Origin: Trema orientale
Taxonomy: Eukaryota; Streptophyta; Magnoliopsida; Rosales; Cannabaceae
NCBI GenBank assembly: GCA_002914845.1
Contig: JXTC01000034.1
Coordinates: 764,955-828,954 of the forward strand
Reading direction: 5' to 3'
DNA: 64,000 nt
Within the stretch, counting starts at the first letter, position 1. Each line of letters begins with the position of its first letter. Shown piece after piece: positions 1-10,145 of the stretch. Both the position numbers and the translations under genes were made by a program. Under the pieces are notes generated by a model. That model made no database searches, was not told the DNA's origin, and saw nothing but the letters and a program-made list of their open reading frames with translations.

Positions 1-833
1 GGACCAATCATATCATGAAAAAATTAGGATTTTTCTAAAAATTTTAAAATAAAATGGTGATCAAAGAAGCTATCAGAGTTTTGAGCTTCAGGCTTAATAT
101 ATATATATATAGATTAGAGTGGGTGTCACTTTACTTTAATAGTTGTTTGTTTTTCTATTAAATGATCCAGTATATATATATATATTTTCATACTTGGTAT
201 GTTTATTTATATACCAGTTTTACTCTATGTACTGACTATATTAATATTTATATCAAGTACATCATATTTTACACTTAGTATATATATTGATATACATACT
301 AATTTTGCTACAATATTTGAAAAATGAACAATTATTATTTAAAATGAGCCAAAAAATTTGTCATTTTGCTATAAGACACTAAGAATAATCTTATTTTCGG
401 TCCTTGAAAAATAATTCAAACCCATTTTGTTCCCAGACTTTTAGTGTGTTACAAATTTGATAGTCCATGAATTATATTTGTGTTAGTTTGGTCCTGCGCC
501 ATGAAATGTCACATTTGTACTACATTTTCGTCTTAGTTTGGTCCCTAATCTCAGTTTTAATGATTCTGTTATAGAACAAGAACCAAAAGAAAAAAGAAAA
601 AAAAACGAAAGGAAAATCTTATTTTTCTAATCGTAAAGTTTTTTAATATTGGAAAATCCCAGTTTTTAAAATTTTAAGAAAAATACTACTTTTAAATGTA
701 TTAACAAAAATACCTCTTTTTATATACTTTTCACTAATTGAGAAGATACTTTTAGTAATTGATCAATTTAGTTAAGTTAATTGGACTAGTTACCTCAAGA
801 AACTCTTGATTATTCCAAATAACTTGATTGGTT
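1..833. other. AT-rich upstream sequence, no gene seen
   Basis: No open coding region is recognisable here. It holds short TA runs (around 98-111 and 171-184) and, at about 395-560, the phrase 'agtttggtcc' repeated in a context that looks like degraded non-coding transposon sequence. It lies far upstream of the CAD-like pseudogene. Confidence 0.5.
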
Positions 834-1098
834 ATCTCGAATATTTTTAAAAAGTACTAAATTTTAAAAAATGGTATTTTCTCAATAGTATTAAAGAGTG
901 ATATTTGTCTAAATAAATCTGAGATTTCTCAAAAATTTATCTCGAATATTTTTAAAAAGTACTAAATTTTAAAAAATGGTATTTTCTCAAAAGTATTAAA
1001 GAGTGATATTTGTCTAAATAAATCCGGGATTTCTCAAAAATTTCAACTCATCCAGAATTTATTGGGATTTCTCAAAAATTTCAACTCATCCAGAATTT
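834..1098. repeat. Two small tandem duplications
   Basis: A 105-bp unit starting with atctcgaatattttt is present at 834-938 and again at 939-1043 with only a few differences. Overlapping its end, a 38-bp step repeats the segment that starts gggatttctcaaaaatttc at 1026 and again at 1064. Both copies are visible directly. No coding role. Confidence 0.85.
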
Positions 1099-1383
1099 TT
1101 TAAAGTTTTAGACTACGGGCCTGGATTTATGCAAAACACCGAACCCAAAAAAAAAAACAAATATACTTGATGTTGATATGGTAGAAGAACGTGGACATTT
1201 GAAACCTTAATAATTAGAAACTAAATTGAGACAAAAACATAGTTTAGGAGTTGACATATTTTGAAATTCCAGACCAAATTTAGCTAATTTAGGTAATTCA
1301 AGACTAAAAGTAAGATCAGGATGAACGACATGTTGTTAGTGGAAAACAATACTAATTAAGAGAAAGAGCCTCAATGTAAATAA

Positions 1384-1814
1384 CACGTGCCATTTTCCAT
1401 AAAGGAAAAAGAAAAAGAAAAGTGAAAAAAAAAAAAAAAATCTACAAAAGACATTTCTTGCATGAAGAAATTAAAGACGGCCCAGAGAAAACAATATGTC
1501 GTTGCTTTCTCTATTATTTTCTAAACGACAATCGTTTTATGTAATAAAACAACATATGGACACTTCCACGAACCCTCTCTTTCAACGTTGTATGAGGTCA
1601 CCCCGTACGTCGTTTAGCTTCCATTGGCTCACCCAATAAGTCATCATTTGCATGAGTCGCAGCCTCAGAACCCCTGCATGTTCTATATTATATATATATA
1701 TATATATACAGAAATTAATTTCTAATTGCAGAAAAAATCAACCCTCTGTCTCAAATTTAAACTTTACAAACTTTGTTTAAGATAGAAATTTTTTGGTTCA
1801 ATATAAAGACAAAA
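1384..1814 (+). promoter_or_regulatory. Probable remnant promoter and 5' UTR of the CAD-like pseudogene
   Basis: A perfect G-box core CACGTG lies at 1384-1389. A TA-rich run (1685-1708) lies about 110 bp before the ATG at 1815 and could have served as a TATA region. The stretch between them is AT-rich with short poly-A runs. The G-box is a known plant bZIP/bHLH site; that it drove this gene is inference. The gene itself is dead, so the promoter need not be active. Confidence 0.35.
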
Positions 1815-2048
1815 ATGTTGAAGCTGCCAAAACCAGAAGAAGAGCACCCAAAGAAGGCCTTCGGATGGGCAGCAAAAGATAGTTCTGGCGTCCTCTCTCG
1901 CTTCCATTTCTCCCGGAGGTTCTTCCTTAATTTGTTTTTTTTTTTTTTTTTTTGGGGTCCTTAAATACAACAATTAGTACATATAAGTAACAAACATATA
2001 AAATTTGGCCAAGTTGAAAGCTATTCAAATTTTGAGTACTTCTTATTG

Positions 2049-2051
<3 letters not shown>

Positions 2052-2082
<31 letters not shown>
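2052..2082. repeat. (TTA)n microsatellite in intron 1 of the CAD-like pseudogene
   Basis: About ten TTA units in a row, just upstream of the exon 2 acceptor at 2100-2101. Seen directly. Confidence 0.9.
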
Positions 2083-2083
<1 letters not shown>

Positions 2084-2393
2084 TATGTTAATTGGTGGAA
2101 GGGAAACATGGGAGAATGATGTAACCTTTAAAGTGTTGTACTGGGGGATATGCCACTCAGATTTAAAAATGGCCAAAAATAAATGGGGTACTTCTATCTA
2201 ACCTCTTTTTCCTGGGTACTTATCTCTCACAAGTCACATGACTAATGATATATATGGAATTTATATATATTGTTATGGAGGTATGTAATATGTATTAGAG
2301 AAGATTAGAAACAAATTAATGTGTCACAGTAAATATTCATCCCTATTAATTAACTCTAGTTATGTATATATGTGAATATAATATATAATAGAG

Positions 2394-2930
2394 ACAATAA
2401 CATAAAAATATCCCGATTTTTAACTTTTTGAGAAAAATATTCCGACTTTTGAATTCCTGTAAATTAATACTTTGACCTATAAATTAATATTCTAACTTTT
2501 GAATTCTGCAAATTAATATCTTCATATTTGAAATTTCTACAAATATGTACTCTTGAAGCCTAATTAATTTGATTTTAATAATAAAAAGAAGGTTGTACCA
2601 CTCATTTACTCAGTAAGAGCTTATTAAAAACTAAATAACATTAGTTTATTTAACTTTTCATTCAAGAAAAAAAATTAAGAAAAAATTAGAATGAGAGGTA
2701 AAAAAAAATTATTTGCATCTTTTAACTTACCCATGGTACAAATTTGTAAATAAAAAAAAAAGTATTAATTTGCAGGAATTATAAATGTCAGCGTATTAAC
2801 TTACGAAATTCAAAAATCATTGTATTAATTTGCCAGATTTCAAAAACAAGGGTATTAATTTGCAGAAATTCAAAAATCAGGATATGTTTTGCATAAAAGT
2901 TAAAATCAGGGTATTTTTATGTCATAAACC
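2394..2930. mobile_element. Non-autonomous element with long inverted ends, in intron 2
   Basis: The left end (about 2398-2485: acataaaaatatcccgattt, then ttttgaattcctgtaaatta) reads as the reverse complement of the right end (about 2845-2930, ending gggtatttttatgtcat). The two arms match over roughly 80 bases with scattered differences. There is no ORF between them. The exact ends and the target-site duplication are unclear, so the superfamily is open; long arms with no coding content suit a foldback or Mutator-like MITE. Confidence 0.6.
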
Positions 2931-3207
2931 CTACATAATATGTTGTTTTTGGTATAATGCAGGCATGAGATTATTGGTGTAGTGACAAAGGTAAGGTCCA
3001 AAGTGCAATAATTCAGAGTTGGGGACAAGGTAGCATGGTAGGATCAACGTGCCACACGTGTGATAACTGTGCCAACAATCTCGAGAATTATTGCAACGAA
3101 AAATTAATTAACTTTTTCGTCCAAAAAAAAATTTAATTCACTTTCAACTCCACCTATTGTGATGGAACCACCACATACCAGTTCCTCCGATTTCATGGTG
3201 GTGGACT

Positions 3208-3697
3208 CAGGGGGTGGAGAGAAGGGGGGCATGTGGGGGCTATTGTCCTCTCTCAACTTTTTATTTGTTTTAGTTTTACTTATAAATTTTTAGAAAATTT
3301 AAGTTATGACCCCACTCAAAATTTTAGATTTCAAATATGTCCTCATTTGACCTTTCTCAAGTTTATAGCTTTTAAGTTTTACATGTAAATGTTCAGATAA
3401 TTCAAGACACACCCTCGTTTGATAATTAAAATATTACTTATGCTCTTATTTTTGTATTGAAAATATCTAATTAATATAAAATAATCGCATTTAGTTTGAT
3501 GTTAGAGTTAAAAGAAAAGGGAAAAAAATATTACATTTCTAAAGTTAATACATTCTTTTTTTACCTAAATTAATTTTAAGAACTCAATTAACCTCATTAC
3601 AAAGAATAAATTAGGGAAAGAGCTCAAAAAAAAAAAAAAACAAAATTTTCTCCTAATATTTATGCTCCACTCATAAAAATTTCTAGCTCCGCCACTT
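3208..3697. mobile_element. hAT-like MITE inserted in exon 3 of the CAD-like pseudogene
   Basis: The left end begins cagggggtgg. The right end, reverse-complemented, begins aagtggcggagctag, close to the CAG-type ends with a 'ggcggagctag' block that are common in plant hAT MITEs. Flanking 8-mers are ggtggact (3200-3207) and ggcagact (3698-3705), 6 of 8 identical, as expected for an aged 8-bp hAT duplication. CAD-like coding sequence stops at the left edge (VVD) and resumes at the right edge (FVVQISNNLPL), which fixes the boundaries independently. No ORF inside. Confidence 0.75.
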
Positions 3698-4160
3698 GGC
3701 AGACTAGCATTTGTGGTCCAAATTTCGAACAATCTACCCCTTGTCGCCACTGCTCTTGAGAAAAGGACATGAATAGGACTAACTGGGGACTTTTAGTCTT
3801 TTTTAGGATTATAATGATATAATGACTTTTTTAGGACTAAAAAAGAGGACTAGGCAGAGGGAGAGACAAAAAAACAGTTTCCAAGCTTGCGTTTTAGCTA
3901 AAAGTGAAAATAGTAGGTGGAGTATTAAATGTTCCTCTCTATCTATCTCTCTCTCTCTCTCTCTCCATAATCTGCCACCACTTTTTCCTTTGCATTCTCG
4001 TTTTCTCTGTTTCTCTCATTTCTTCTTCTTCTTCTTATTCTTCTTCAGTTTTCTCTCCCAAGATTAAAGGTTTCGTTTCCATCTCTAGAGGAATATAAAA
4101 GATCTAAACTGTTAATCTGATTAATCTCTCCGTCTCTATATCTCATTGTGTTTCATTTCA

Positions 4161-4165
4161 TTCTC

Positions 4166-4222
<57 letters not shown>
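4161..4222. repeat. (CT)n microsatellite
   Basis: Nearly pure CT repeat inside the Mutator-like element, with a second short CT run at about 3940-3965. The surrounding 3930-4260 stretch is pyrimidine-rich and resembles a plant 5' UTR, but no start codon with a real reading frame follows. Confidence 0.9.
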
Positions 4223-4223
<1 letters not shown>

Positions 4224-4529
4224 CTAGTTTATGCTTTCTCTCTTTTGCTCTTTTTTTCTTTCTTTGTTAACAGCTGTATTTTTCAATAGCTATTTGACTA
4301 TTATAAAAAGCCTTAGCTAGAAAGATATAAGGATTATATTAGGGAGTTATTTGGATTTTGAAGGTAAGTAATGAAGTTTTGTTCAAGATTAGTTTTTTAT
4401 GGTTGATATTGAGTGAGTAATATTTGAATGAGGACTATAATACTGATCCGGACATTATTATGCTAAAAATTTCATATTTTTGTATATTCATCATCTTCTT
4501 AATGTGTTGTAGATCTCGTTATAACGGTG

Positions 4530-5925
4530 TAGGTCAAATTGATCTTGATGTATGTCAAGACTAACTTGACCTTAGGTCAAGGTCCCCTTGACCTTTGATC
4601 AATATTATATTGACTTGAAGAGGTAGGTCAAACTGATGTTGACGTACAGTCAAGACTAACTTGATCTTAGGTAAACATCCTCTTGACCTTTGGTCAACAT
4701 TATATTGAATCAACCGGTGGGACTCAATCAAGCAAAAGTATTCATGCTGTGATAATTCAGGACATAACATATAGACTTGCCACAATCTGATTCCACTCTA
4801 TAGTACGATTAGTGAATCTTCTGTCTATCCTACAAGAATAGGACAAAAGGATCCTGATTTTGAATCAAGAAACTCTTGCCTTGGGGGTAAGAAATTATTG
4901 ATTTGGAGTCAAACAACTCTTGAAATAGGGGCAAGAAATTATTGACTTAGGGTCAAGATATTCTTGACCCAAAGTAAAAAAGATATTGACTTAAGGAAAG
5001 AAGTACTTAACTTAGAGTTAACAATATTTTCAGTAGGGGTCATGAAGTGTGTATATGAAATTTGGTCATGATGTTATATGTAATGTGTTCTTAAATTTAT
5101 AAATTGAAATTTACTGACTTATGTCAAGATTTTCTTACTTGGGGTCAAAAACTTTATTATATTTTATTTTTCAATTCATTAATTCGGTCAAGAACGTATT
5201 AACCCCCATGTCAAGATTTTCTTGACTGAGGTCACAATTTCTTTAATCGAAAAATTAAATACAATTTTATATGCTTGTCAATTCGAAAAAGTTCTTGACT
5301 TTGGGTCAAGTAATATTTGACTTGAAGTCAAGATATTCTTAACCTAGAGTCAAGATAGCCTAACATAGAGTCAAATTTTGCTTGACTTATAGTAATAAAT
5401 TAGGTCTTTATCAAATGCGCTAAATTTCACTGAAACATTTACTAAATAGATGAGTTTTGGCAAAATGATAGTCATCAAATATACCAAAAAATATTATTAA
5501 AATCTAGATATTATACAACAACCATATAAAACACAGGCAAAAAAAAAAAAGGGTAATTATTTGAACCACAACTAAAATAAAACATCATCTTTACTTCCCT
5601 AAATTGGGTCACTCTCATTAGTCAGTTTCGGCATAATTCTTATATTTTTGTAATGTATGATAATACAACTCGCATGCAAGCTTATGACAGAACTATTCCA
5701 TCCTTTCGGTAGTGATATTGGTAATTGGCTTGTCGGACATTAGAAACTCAGCATATTTAATGACAAACATATCATAGTCCCAGCTAAACAATAGCAAAAT
5801 ATAAAGTTAAATAAAGCAATAATATTAAGTGAGGATCAAGTGATGCATGACCCTAGGTCAAGAAGATCTTGACTATGGTCAAGAATCACTTGGCTTGAGT
5901 CAAGATCATCTTGACCTGTACTCGG
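4530..5925. repeat. Cluster of TTGACC/GGTCAA motifs with a 94-bp tandem duplication
   Basis: A unit starting taggtcaaattgatcttga at 4530 is repeated at 4624 (period 94) with point differences. After that, short forms of cttgacc and ggtcaag recur about every 20-40 bases to about 5400, and again at 5840-5925. Many lie in inverted pairs. TTGAC(C) is the core of the WRKY-binding W-box, which is established; any binding here is inference. The cluster lies wholly inside the Mutator-like element. Confidence 0.75.
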
Positions 5926-7285
5926 GATGAAAATAAAGAATACCCAACACGAATTCAGTTCATAATTGTACCATCAACAAAGCTAACATATGTCAAAATC
6001 TGTACATTAATGACTAATAAAAAACACCCATACTAAACCAGTAATAATACTACCAACAAAATCCCAAAAAAGGGAAAAACTTTCACCAAAATCAAAAATT
6101 ATATCAGTCGATGAAGTCAAGATAGATTTTTTTCTTAACATACAATCCTAAAAAAATATTTTTTTATTAAATATAAAACCAACGTTTTATTCCTTTATTG
6201 AACCAATATTTGCCCTTTTCCCCTTCAAATCGACTGGATTTTAGTATGGGATATCAAGCTTCGGTACTGGAGTCTTTGTCGGTGACTTTGACGGTGTATT
6301 TCTCTTTCTTTCCGATGATGTCGAGACTGGAATTTTCGTAGAGGATGAACTTTTACCTTCGGTTGGATAAGTTTTAACTATTACAGGTATTTCAAAGTTC
6401 CTTGAGAAAAAAAGATGAAGAAAATGGAGAGACAAGTGGAGAGGATATTGAGCTTAAGATGGTTTTGGGAGATTTTTAGGTGGTTTTGAATTCAGGTTTG
6501 GAATGTTTATTTTCAGAGAAAATGGAGATAAGAGAGAGAAATTGTGAGAGATGAGTTTTACGGGAAAGTGTAGAGATATGTCAAATCCAAATAAGGTCAT
6601 GTCAGGTCATGTATAGGGTTAAGCTGGGGACATTTTTAGTCATTTAGCTCTTTGGGCCCCATTTTTTACTCCTAAAAAACCTTATCTAACAAACTGGTCC
6701 TAAAAAGGAGCTATACTAGTCCTATTCATGTCTTTTTGTCACTGCTCTTCTCCTTTGTGCTGGGATTACTGTTTACAGGCCATTGAGAAATTTTGGGCTT
6801 CACAAGCCTAATACTCTTGGGGGTGTAGTTGGGCTTCGTGGGCTGGGCCACTTAGCAGTGAAATTTGCCAAGGCCATGGGGGTTAAGGTTACAGTGATAA
6901 GTACTTCTCTGAACAAGGAGAAAGAAGCTATTGAACATCATGGCGCTGACTCATTTTTGGTCAGTAGTGATGAAGATCATATGCAGGTATATGTAACACG
7001 TATGTGAACCAGTTTAGTGGTTTTGAGGGGTACTGTATGAACATATATCTAAATATATAGTGTGAATTCATTTTATTAATTGGCTCATCACTTTTTTTAT
7101 TTTTATTTTATAACTATTTTGGTTGTACGAGAAGGCTGCGATGGGCACAATGGACGGTGTGATTGACACAGTTTCTGCAAAGCATTCTGTTTTACCTTTG
7201 ACTGATTCATTGAAGTCTAGAGGAAAGCTGGCTATGGTTGGCATGTGAGAGAAACCATTGGTGCTAGCACTTGTTCTTTGCTCAT

Positions 7286-7421
7286 GGATATATGTGTCTA
7301 TATATTTTTTTTTACTGGATAAAGTGTGCTATACGTATTATATGCCAAACTTGTTCTAATATATAGATAAACACGTAAGTAACAATAAAGACACTATAGT
7401 CAGCAGCTCTAGGACCACTAC
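7286..7421. other. Junction between the CAD-like pseudogene and the retroelement block
   Basis: CAD similarity stops near 7285 in exon 4, and the 3' LTR of element F ends at 7422. The 5 bases next to that LTR (7417-7421, read as gtagt on the minus strand) nearly match the atagt that precedes the other F LTR at 21520-21524. So 7300-7421 may be the continuation of element A's 3' ORF region. The 3' LTR of A and the 3' halves of B and D are absent, which implies a large deletion at this edge. Confidence 0.45.
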
Positions 7422-10105
7422 TGTCGCGCTCTTCCTTTGTGCCACATATTACTAGTGGGAATTTATTGACTTTCAATTACAAGGTGTTACTTTTGGAAGA
7501 TAATCCTATAACTGTTTTTCCAAAAATACGGGCCAATTTGAACTTTTTTATTTTCTTTAAAACTTTATGGATAGCTGACTTTACTTACAAACATAGTGTG
7601 GATCAATATATACATATACAAAACAAAACGTAGTAAATATGTACCAAAAGAAACGAACTAAAAACAACTTGATTGAGAGACTGCAAAACATCCCAAAACA
7701 CACAAACTAGGCCCTCACATGTGGTCAAAATATCTATATGTACAACACCAAGGTTAGGCCTCTACTCCAGCTCACAAGTTCATGCTGTCATTTCTAATCA
7801 TTACTTGCAACACAAGACTAGAATGAGCTACAGTTCAGTAAGTAAAATAATAGATGACATGTCGCTCAATGACATGAATTAAATGCATGACCGTGCTTAC
7901 TTAAATGTTTCGATATAAATAATTTCCTTTAGACCCTTCCCTGTCTTGTGCCCACTGTCCGGTTCAGCACTGTGCCTATAGGGCTTCTTGAATTAATGAT
8001 ATCACATGGGCTCTCCTCCTGCCGGCTCTTACCACAGTGGGGCTCATTACTAACCTTATTCCATCGTTATCCCGTCGAGCTCAAGAGATAAGGCGGCCCC
8101 AGACTGTAGTATAATCTATTATATACCTTGGAGGAGGAATACTATGGCACACTTTCTGACTAATCCTGTCAAACTTGCCACTCTCCTGGGGCTGCCACTC
8201 TGAAACTGTAAATATTTATCCCGTTTCCCCGTAACAGTGACATAAAACCTTCTGAAAGTTACCTGGTCTTAACCTTTCTGTGATAAACATGGCTTTGCAC
8301 AATAATACTATGGCATTTTGGAAACCTGTCACCTATCTTAAACTTCTCTGTAAAACATGCATGGCCTCATGATGTATTGGATAATGCCACATTAGAAATG
8401 CCAAGCATGTATATTAAAATTGAAATACCAATATTCATGCTCATAAACAAAATGCAAAGCATAAAAAATAATAAACACCCACATAGCATATAATTCTTGT
8501 GTTGGTTGAGTACTTTACTTACCTCGCCTCCAAACTTCCTAAGTCTTTGCCTGTGAAATACTCTTTTGCTCAAGGTACAAATGTGTGTCCCTAATATTTT
8601 CCCAAATAATAGATTTACTAATTAAAATTCTTATGTTACTGTAAGAATTACCAAGTAATTAGCCCTTCCACAAACAAAATCAGCAAACTATTTTATTTTA
8701 TTTTTTTATAGTCAAATAAACATGCTCAAGATTTTACATAAATATCATCACACAATTTATCAGAAGCAAAGGAATGGACCTGAAAAATACATCACTATTC
8801 TAAAATATGACAAACACAAACTAATTAGTTTACAAAAGTAAAAGTTTATGCCTGATACAAGATAGATAAATGCTTTTTGTTGTTATCTCTTTAATATAGT
8901 TACCATAGTACCAAATAATCATTAACTAATCTATACATATAGTACCAGTCATTGACTTTAAACCCACTTACTTAAAAGGTAACAATATTAAATCGTTTTG
9001 ATATGTCATGAAAAGAACAAGCCTTATATATCTATCCAAAAGTCTATAGAATAAAGAAGTATAATATAAGACTTTCTGTACCAGCCACACATGTAGAATT
9101 ACCATCTTTATATAGGTATATTTATTTATAAACAACCTGAAAAAAAATAACTAACTACCGTAACTCAAAATAAATAAGAATCAAGCCAAGGTAAAACATG
9201 TAATTGTTTACTCAAGATACATAGGTACTAAGTGAAAAACAACTGCTCACATACAAATTAACATAGAACATAAATATATATAGATGTATAAGGATTCTAG
9301 ATCCAAAAATTAATATACACTACCAAACTAGTCATTAAAGCAAGTTAATACTAAATTGCAAGATTACCTTTTACTGTATGTATCTATCTTTCATTCTTTC
9401 TCTTTGTGGAAAACAAGCAAGCCCAGATATTTTTAATGGTATTAAAGCCGAGAGAAAAGGAGGGAGAAAGAAACCAGTAGAAGATTTTTATTATCATTTT
9501 TTTTCCTTTTTTTGTGGCATCCAAATAAACTTAAAGCCTAATACCATAAAGACTTGCCGACTATACAAGGTCGGTGCCTACTAATCACTCAAAATTTATA
9601 TAAATAAAATAATACCCAACACATAATAAGAAACCAAGACACACAAGTAAAACTTAATAAAATAATACCTTTAATGACACAACAAGGAGAAACTAGAGTT
9701 ATCTTATTTCAAGAATAACATTTATCTAAGTATATCTTATAAATAGCATGGACCAACTTTAATTAAATAAAATATAAGACATTTGAGAATTAAAAAAAAA
9801 GACTTGTCGAATAATATAAATAAAATAGTATAATACTCATATTCTTTAAAAATAATTTCTTTACTTAGTTTCATATGCATAAATAATTAGTTTAACACAC
9901 ATCAGGCTTGTACCTATGGGCAAATCCTGAGCATCTCACTGCAAATAAAAAAAATTATTTAAAAAATAAATAAAATAGAGGTTAATAACCCTGATAAATT
10001 AAAGTCAAGTACTTAAAACGATATGCACGTATAATTTTAATGCTAAATGTGATGCAATCATGCTATTATTGGCTCTTTTAACTATATGAGGGGCTGAGTG
10101 TTACA
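7422..10105 (-). mobile_element. 3' LTR of Ty3/gypsy element F (Tekay/Del-like)
   Basis: Read on the minus strand it starts TGTAACACTCAGCCCC just after a purine tract (complement of 10106-10119) and ends GCGCGACA. It is 2684 bp long. A closely matching copy lies in reverse orientation at 21525-24180; about 1 difference in the first 64 bases by eye. The terminal 20 bases also match 14807-14827, beside the primer binding site, which proves the LTR end. Non-coding. Confidence 0.9.
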
Positions 10106-10145
10106 ATCCCCTCCACCTTATAAATATTTCGTCCTCGAAATTTGC

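Larger units (their letters stand above)
3758..6739. mobile_element. Mutator-like non-autonomous element inserted in exon 3 of the CAD-like pseudogene
   Basis: The 10-mer CACTGCTCTT occurs on both sides (3748-3757 and 6740-6749). The ends are inverted: acatgaataggacta at the left matches the reverse complement of tagtcctattcatgt at the right, so the inverted ends are about 23 bp. Removing the element and one 10-mer joins NLPLVATAL to LLCAGITVY in frame, the expected CAD reading, so the empty site is certain. A 9-11 bp duplication is typical of Mutator-like elements. No transposase is seen. Cargo: a CT-rich tract, a cluster of TTGACC/GGTCAA motifs and an unrecognised short minus-strand ORF at 6241-6435. 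Confidence 0.85.
1815..7285 (+). pseudogene. CAD: Cinnamyl-alcohol-dehydrogenase-like pseudogene (CAD/ELI3 type), four exons, interrupted by transposons
   Basis: The parent family are NADP- and zinc-dependent MDR alcohol dehydrogenases that reduce cinnamaldehydes or related aldehydes in the cytosol. Exon 1 (1815-1918) encodes [17 protein letters not shown] and ends at a GT donor. Exon 2 (2102-2215) keeps the catalytic-zinc motif GICHSDL, but the cysteine two residues before it is Trp (codon 2142), and TAA follows at 2199. Exon 3 (2963-6986) keeps the four structural-zinc cysteines (codons 3050-3094) and the cofactor loop, read as GLRGLGH where the family has GLGGLGH; it has a TAA at 3009 and frameshifts. 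Exon 3 is split by elements at 3208-3697 and 3758-6739. Exon 4 starts at 7135 (AAMGTMDGVIDTVS), meets TGA at 7246, loses frame and fades near 7285. The C-terminal third is missing. It cannot encode an enzyme. Confidence 0.93.

Noticed and set aside
3822..4098. Two plus-strand ORFs rich in Ser, Leu and Phe
   Set aside because: They are translations of a CT-rich tract in two frames inside a transposon; low complexity only.
6241..6435. Minus-strand ORF of 64 codons, Ser/Lys/Thr-rich, in the Mutator-like element
   Set aside because: It could be a captured gene fragment, but I recognise no domain, and the composition is common in chance ORFs.
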